Positions 14,434 through 17,705 of a stretch of DNA of 17,705 bases are shown piece after piece. Position numbers and translations under genes: made by a program. The DNA comes from Burkholderiales bacterium (GTDB taxonomy: Bacteria > Pseudomonadota > Gammaproteobacteria > Burkholderiales > Burkholderiaceae_F), in assembly GCA_021298875.1 (NCBI GenBank), contig JAJTHJ010000273.1:1-17705 (forward strand), written 5' to 3'. Position 1 is the first letter of the stretch, and each line of letters starts with the position of its first letter. The notes beneath the pieces were generated by a model. That model was not told the origin of the DNA. It saw nothing but the letters and a program-made list of their open reading frames with translations, and did not search any database.

Positions 14434-14498
14434 GAGCATCTATCGGAATGAATGCCTCGGGGCCAGCGGTCTCCCGTCACCCCAAGCCCTGGCCGGGT

Positions 14499-14628
14499 AC
14501 CTTACCGAGTTGTTGCGCTCACGCCCCCACCCCAGCCCTCCCCCGCTTCGCAGGGGAGGGGGTTACTCCCTCCCCCGCCTGCGGGGGAGGGTTGGGGTGG
14601 GGGCATGGATGCCCGAACTCGGCGAGGT
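14499..14628. repeat. Approximately 130-bp palindromic repeat element (REP/MITE-like)
   Basis: The inner part (14523-14604) is an inverted repeat with arms GCCCCCACCCCAGCCCTCCC and, on the other strand, GCCCCCACCCCAACCCTCCC. Each half also folds alone: CCCTCCCC around GCTTCGCA on the left, and CCCTCCCCCGC against GCGGGGGAGGG on the right. Imperfect pairing continues outward for 24 more bases per side: ACCT, then CCGAGTT, then GC and CA at matching positions. The whole can form one long hairpin or a cruciform with two side hairpins. I recall similar C-rich/G-rich units scattered in other high-GC proteobacterial genomes, but I cannot show copies within this window. Confidence 0.7.
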
Positions 14629-14734
14629 TCATGGGTAGGGTGGCGCGAAGCTCCGGGTGAGGGAAGGCTCTCGGCTGTGGCCTTGCATCGGCGCAGTCAG
14701 GAAAACTTCACTTCGTTACGCGTTCCAAGCAAAT

Positions 14735-14845
14735 GCTGAAGAAGCGCAGCGAGCGGCCCAAGTCCGCCCCGCGGAGCGCGCCCGTACAGAGGAGTAAGGC
14801 AAGCACCGCATGGGCGGAATTGGGCCGCGCAGTAGCGTGTTCAGC
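14735..14845. repeat. Long imperfect inverted repeat with 42-bp loop
   Basis: The left arm (14735-14769) begins GCTGAA and ends GCGGCCCAAGTCCGCCC. The right arm (14812-14845), read on the opposite strand, begins GCTGAA and ends GCGGCCCAATTCCGCCC. The 17-base inner ends differ at one position, while the middle of the arms is less well matched. The loop (14770-14811) is GC-rich at its start, then AGAGGAGTAAGGCAAGCACC. It may be a transcription-end structure for the convergent genes, a structured RNA or a relic of a mobile repeat. Confidence 0.6.
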
Positions 14846-14858
14846 GCTTCCCTAACTT

Positions 14859-15818
14859 CTAGGCGGTGGGCCAGGCCGCATACTGCGGCGGCGCTTCGTC
14901 GGCGCCGACCGCGCCCAGCGCAACAAAGAAGGTCTGATCCGGCTGCGCGCGCCACCGGCGCGGGATGTGCGGAAAGTCGCGCGTGACGAAGTACCCGTAG
15001 GTCCCGTTGGGGAACTCCGCGGTCGCCGTCAGCTGCATGCCGTTGCACTCGTCCAGATCGCCCAGGCCGGCGACGTATTCGTAGTCCTGCGCGAAGGTGC
15101 CGTCGTAGGTGCCGCGCGGTGCCCCCGCCGGTCGCAGCCCGCTCTTCAGGCGATAACTGGGTTGCAACTCGCGAGAAAACGCCTGATTGCCGGCGGCGAC
15201 ATCGGGAATGAACGGCCGATAGATCGGGTAGCCGTCGGCCGCCCAGCCGATCAACAACAGCGTGTCCACACCCGGCGAGCGCGACTCGGCCAGCGCCTTC
15301 GCCCGCTGCTTGATGTAGCGCTCCGGCGTGCCGTGGTAGTGGTAGGCGCCGCTGGGCTGCACGTGGCCGTTGCTGGCGTCCAGCCCGATGTAATGGCGGA
15401 TCCGCTCCGACATCACCTCGAACTGCCAGCCCGTTTTGAAGTCGCCCTTCCACCACGGCCCGGCCGGATCGAGCAGGATGCCGTTGAGCGCCACGCCGAA
15501 GCGCGACTGGTCGATACTCTTCAACTGCGCCAGCACCGCGGGCACCAGCGGCATCTTCAGCTCCACCGGCACCGCGCGCAGCGCGTAGGGATCGGCGAAG
15601 TCGGGAAACGGGCCGACGTTGTCGTGGTCCGGCACCTGGTTGGTCAGCACCACGCGCTGGGTTCCCGTCGTGCTCCAGGCGACCTTGTTGATGGGCGTCG
15701 GCTCGGCCGCCTGGGCAGAGCCCAGAGCGCCGCTGCCGCCGCAGCCCGCAAGCGCCAGTGCGGCGCCGGAACCGGCGGCGAGAAACGCTCGACGTGGCAA
15801 TCGGGATTCGTTTTGCAT
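14859..15818 (-). CDS. YHYH-domain protein, probable Tat-exported lipoprotein
   Basis: A 319-residue exported protein. The N-terminus MQNESRLPRRAFLAAGSG has a twin-arginine type motif (R9-R10-A-F-L) followed by a hydrophobic run and the lipobox LAGC (C26), so export by Tat with lipid attachment is likely. The mature domain carries the signature YHYH at residues 159-162 (GAYHYHGTPERY), preceded by FGVALNGILLDP and followed by IGWAADGYPIYRP, LDECNGMQ and GTYGYFVTRDFPHIPR. These match the YHYH domain family, whose biochemical role is not established; the paired histidines suggest metal binding. I chose ATG 15818 because AGGAGGT sits just upstream. An in-frame extension to 16010 would overlap the divergent peptidase gene. 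Confidence 0.9.
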   Translation of the reverse strand: MQNESRLPRRAFLAAGSGAALALAGCGGSGALGSAQAAEPTPINKVAWSTTGTQRVVLTNQVPDHDNVGPFPDFADPYALRAVPVELKMPLVPAVLAQLKSIDQSRFGVALNGILLDPAGPWWKGDFKTGWQFEVMSERIRHYIGLDASNGHVQPSGAYHYHGTPERYIKQRAKALAESRSPGVDTLLLIGWAADGYPIYRPFIPDVAAGNQAFSRELQPSYRLKSGLRPAGAPRGTYDGTFAQDYEYVAGLGDLDECNGMQLTATAEFPNGTYGYFVTRDFPHIPRRWRAQPDQTFFVALGAVGADEAPPQYAAWPTA

Positions 15819-15896
15819 ACGACCTCCTGGGACGCGCGGATCGACAGGCCGCGCAACGCCTTGCAGTGTGGGCAGCCCCAGTAACCGGGCGTTGGC

Positions 15897-15918
15897 CGCG
15901 ACGTAACGGAATGTCGCG
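15897..15918. promoter_or_regulatory. Candidate operator between the YHYH and peptidase genes
   Basis: A 22-bp inverted repeat has 6-bp arms CGCGAC and GTCGCG separated by ten bases, with a symmetrical CG at its centre. It lies roughly in the middle of the 162-bp gap between two divergent genes, a position that would allow shared control. No clear promoter hexamers were found, and short GC-rich palindromes arise by chance in such DNA. Confidence 0.3.
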
Positions 15919-15980
15919 CCACAGCCGCCGCGGTCAAGCACAATGCGCGTCCTCGCCCACCCGGCGGCAAGCCCAATCCG

Positions 15981-17705
15981 ATGAGCACCCCCTACTCCGT
16001 CGAACAACACATCGCACTCAAGCGCGTCACCTCCATCGCCGCCGCGCCGGACGGCAGTTGGCTGGCGGTGGCCGTACAGCGGCTAGACCGCGACGGCGAC
16101 AAGTACGTCTCCGACCTCTGGCGCGTGCCCACCGACGGCGGCCCCGCCGTGCTACCGACGCGCGGCGAGAGCAAGGACGTAGCACCCTGCTTCCGCCACG
16201 ACGGCGCGTTGGGCTTCCTGTCCAACCGGCAGCCCAACGAGATCAAGCCCGACGAGGATGCCGACAAGCGCATGCAGGTCTGGCTGCTGCCGGCGGAGCG
16301 CGGCGAACCGCGCCAGTTGACCGACGAGCCGCTGGGCGTGGAGGCGTTTCGCTTCGCGCGCAAGGCGGATCGGATGGTGCTTTTTGCGCCGGTGATTGCG
16401 GGTGTCGCGCACGACAAGCAGCGCGAAACCGCGGCCGAGTGCGCCAAGACGGGCCCAAGCGCGCGGCGCTACACGCGCCAGCCGGTGCGCCACTGGGACC
16501 ACTGGCTGCATGAAGACCCGAGCCGGCCGCAGACGCATCTGATCGCCTGTACGGCCGACGGCACAGAGCGCACCGACCTGACGCCGCAGGCGACGCGCGA
16601 GCTGTCGATCGAGCCGGCACTCGACATCAGCGACGACGGCCGCCGCGCGGTCGCCACCTGGGCCAGCGTCGGCGCCGACCGCGAAGAAGACCATGCGCTG
16701 CTGGTCGTGGACCTCGCCAGCGGCAGCACGCAAGTGCTGGGCGCGGCGACCAACACTTCGCACGAGTCGCCGCGCTTTTCACCGGATGGCGCGAGCATCG
16801 CCTCGGTACGCTCGACCCGCTCGGCGCAGAGCGCGCCGCGCCCGCTGTTGACGCTGACCGACATCGCCACCGGCAGCCAGCGGCAGATTGCGCAGCACTG
16901 GGATCGCTGGCCGCAGCTGTGCGGCTTCGGCGCGGACGGCAAGACGCTGCTCGTCACCGCCGACGACGATGGCCTCGTGCCGGCGTTTGCGGTCGATGCG
17001 GCCAGCGGCGCCGTCGAACCGCTGGTCGCGCGCGCGACCGGCGGATCGCACAGCGACCTCGTGCCGCTGCCCGATGGCCGTGTGGCCTGCATCCGCTCCA
17101 CGTTGCTCGATGCGCCGGAGTGCGTGCTGCTGCAAGGCGGCGCGGTCAAGCCGCTGGCGCGGCTGTCCGGTTTCGCGCCGGCCGAGGCGTGGGCGCAGAT
17201 CGAGCGGATCGACGTGCCGTCCACCGACGGCGTGCCGATCCAAGTGTGGATCGTCAAGCCGGCCAACGCGAGCGGCAAGCTGCCGACGGTGCTGAGCATC
17301 CACGGCGGGCCGATGGGCATGTGGGGCGACGGCTGGCACTGGCGCTGGAACCCGCTGCTCTCGGTCGCGGCGGGCTATGCGCTGGTGCTGCCCAACCCGC
17401 GCGGCTCCACCGGCTTTGGCCAGGACTTCGTCCAAGGCATATGGGGCAACGTCTGGGGTGCACAGTGCTACGCCGACTTGATGGCGGTAGGCGACGCACT
17501 GGAGCGCCGCGCCGAAGTCGATGGCGCCCGCATGATGGCGATGGGCGGCAGCTTCGGCGGCTACATGACCAACTGGATCGGCACGCAAACGCAGCGCTTC
17601 AAGTGCCTGATCACGCATGCCAGCATCGTGACGATGGCGCGGTTCACCGGCACCACCGACCACCCCGCCTGGTGGTATCTGGAGATGGGGGGGCGAGAAC
17701 CCCTA
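15981..17705 (+). CDS. S9-family (prolyl oligopeptidase-like) serine peptidase, partial at the 3' end
   Basis: The frame is open for 575 codons to the window edge. The N-terminal part (to about residue 400) is a beta-propeller with repeated WD40-like/TolB-like strands (IAAAPDGSWLAVAVQ, FRHDGALGFLSN, PRFSPDGASIASVRS). The alpha/beta-hydrolase domain follows: VPSTDGVPIQVWIVKP, LSIHGGPMGMWGD, LPNPRGSTGFGQDF, then the nucleophile motif MGGSFGGYMTN with Ser524. The catalytic Asp and His lie beyond the window. Enzymes of this family cleave short peptides, often after proline or as acylaminoacyl- or dipeptidyl-peptidases. No signal peptide is visible, so a cytoplasmic location is likely. The last codons read WWYLEMGGREPL, and a seven-G run there may hide a frameshift (a shorter run gives MGGENP). 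The start ATG has a weak ribosome-binding site. Confidence 0.93.
   Translation, partial: MSTPYSVEQHIALKRVTSIAAAPDGSWLAVAVQRLDRDGDKYVSDLWRVPTDGGPAVLPTRGESKDVAPCFRHDGALGFLSNRQPNEIKPDEDADKRMQVWLLPAERGEPRQLTDEPLGVEAFRFARKADRMVLFAPVIAGVAHDKQRETAAECAKTGPSARRYTRQPVRHWDHWLHEDPSRPQTHLIACTADGTERTDLTPQATRELSIEPALDISDDGRRAVATWASVGADREEDHALLVVDLASGSTQVLGAATNTSHESPRFSPDGASIASVRSTRSAQSAPRPLLTLTDIATGSQRQIAQHWDRWPQLCGFGADGKTLLVTADDDGLVPAFAVDAASGAVEPLVARATGGSHSDLVPLPDGRVACIRSTLLDAPECVLLQGGAVKPLARLSGFAPAEAWAQIERIDVPSTDGVPIQVWIVKPANASGKLPTVLSIHGGPMGMWGDGWHWRWNPLLSVAAGYALVLPNPRGSTGFGQDFVQGIWGNVWGAQCYADLMAVGDALERRAEVDGARMMAMGGSFGGYMTNWIGTQTQRFKCLITHASIVTMARFTGTTDHPAWWYLEMGGREPL

Larger units (their letters stand above)
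14434..14858. other. Gene-free convergent intergenic region with two inverted-repeat structures
   Basis: This 425-bp stretch separates the MacB-type permease (rightward) from the YHYH gene (leftward). Short open frames exist on both strands, but none has a credible start, ribosome-binding site or recognisable protein pattern. It contains a palindromic element at 14499-14628 and a second inverted repeat at 14735-14845. Either could end transcription of the two convergent genes, although neither is followed by a T-tract. Confidence 0.8.

Noticed and set aside
12934..14439. 501-codon antisense frame opposite the ABC ATPase and permease
   Set aside because: Shadow frame spanning two overlapping real genes; rich in His, Arg and Asp without motifs.
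14452..14739. Short plus-strand open frames across the palindromic element (also 14414-14638 and 14448-14660)
   Set aside because: They translate the repeat itself into Pro/Gly-rich strings and lack ribosome-binding sites.
14716..15456. 246-codon minus-strand frame overlapping the YHYH gene
   Set aside because: Mostly a shadow of the YHYH gene in another frame; its tail translates the inverted repeat at 14735-14845 and matches nothing I recognise.
15819..16010. 64-codon N-terminal extension of the YHYH gene
   Set aside because: The Tat/lipoprotein signal and AGGAGGT ribosome-binding site place the start at 15818; the extension would overlap the divergent peptidase start.
1..17705. CRISPR array, phage genes, toxin-antitoxin pair or complete insertion sequence
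   Set aside because: No regularly spaced direct repeats, transposase, integrase, or typical small toxin/antitoxin pair was found on either strand.

Overview
The window looks like chromosomal DNA of a high-GC proteobacterium, most likely a betaproteobacterium (Burkholderiales or Rhodocyclales type). By hand count a purD stretch (8221-8280) is 75% GC. The DinB has the long finger-region insert I associate with betaproteobacteria, and yebC lies just upstream of purD, a linkage I recall from that class. This placement is inference from memory, not a database result. Most of the window is dense housekeeping and stress-response sequence. I do not see a phage, plasmid, CRISPR array, complete insertion sequence or recognisable defence island.

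Layout. (1) Positions 1-39 hold the possible start of a leftward gene that runs off the edge. (2) 162-1337 is dinB (DNA polymerase IV), rightward. (3) 1349-4964 reads leftward: a tetR regulator, a HerA-like ATPase (DUF853/YjgR family), an AlkC-type DNA alkylation repair gene broken by a frameshift, a VOC/glyoxalase-fold protein, then tRNA-Lys(CTT) with its own promoter and terminator. (4) Divergent from tetR is a short operon of a secreted DUF2147 protein and a short-chain dehydrogenase (5018-6287). Two matching 15-bp palindromes lie in the gap, placed so that TetR could repress both directions. (5) 6370-9072 holds yebC, a small lower-GC membrane protein, a small soluble protein and purD. (6) A histidine kinase/OmpR-type regulator pair (9059-11112, leftward) is divergent from a MacA/MacB-type efflux operon with adaptor, ATPase and permease as separate genes (11274-14433, rightward). 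The pair is a natural candidate to regulate the pump. (7) 14434-14858 has no gene but contains two large inverted-repeat structures. (8) A Tat/lipoprotein-type YHYH-domain protein (14859-15818, leftward) is divergent from an S9-family serine peptidase that runs off the right edge (15981-17705).

How the genes fit together. dinB, the alkC-like gene and the HerA-like ATPase form a loose DNA-damage neighbourhood. The TetR/DUF2147/SDR locus looks like a small-molecule-responsive divergon. The two-component pair plus MacAB looks like an inducible export system for peptides, macrolides or lipid-like substrates. I found no convincing undescribed multi-gene system. The observations most worth following are the TetR operator pair, the alkC frameshift at a GC-dinucleotide tract, the roughly 130-bp palindromic element, the second inverted repeat, the foreign-looking small membrane gene between yebC and purD, and a probable homopolymer frameshift at the right end of the peptidase.
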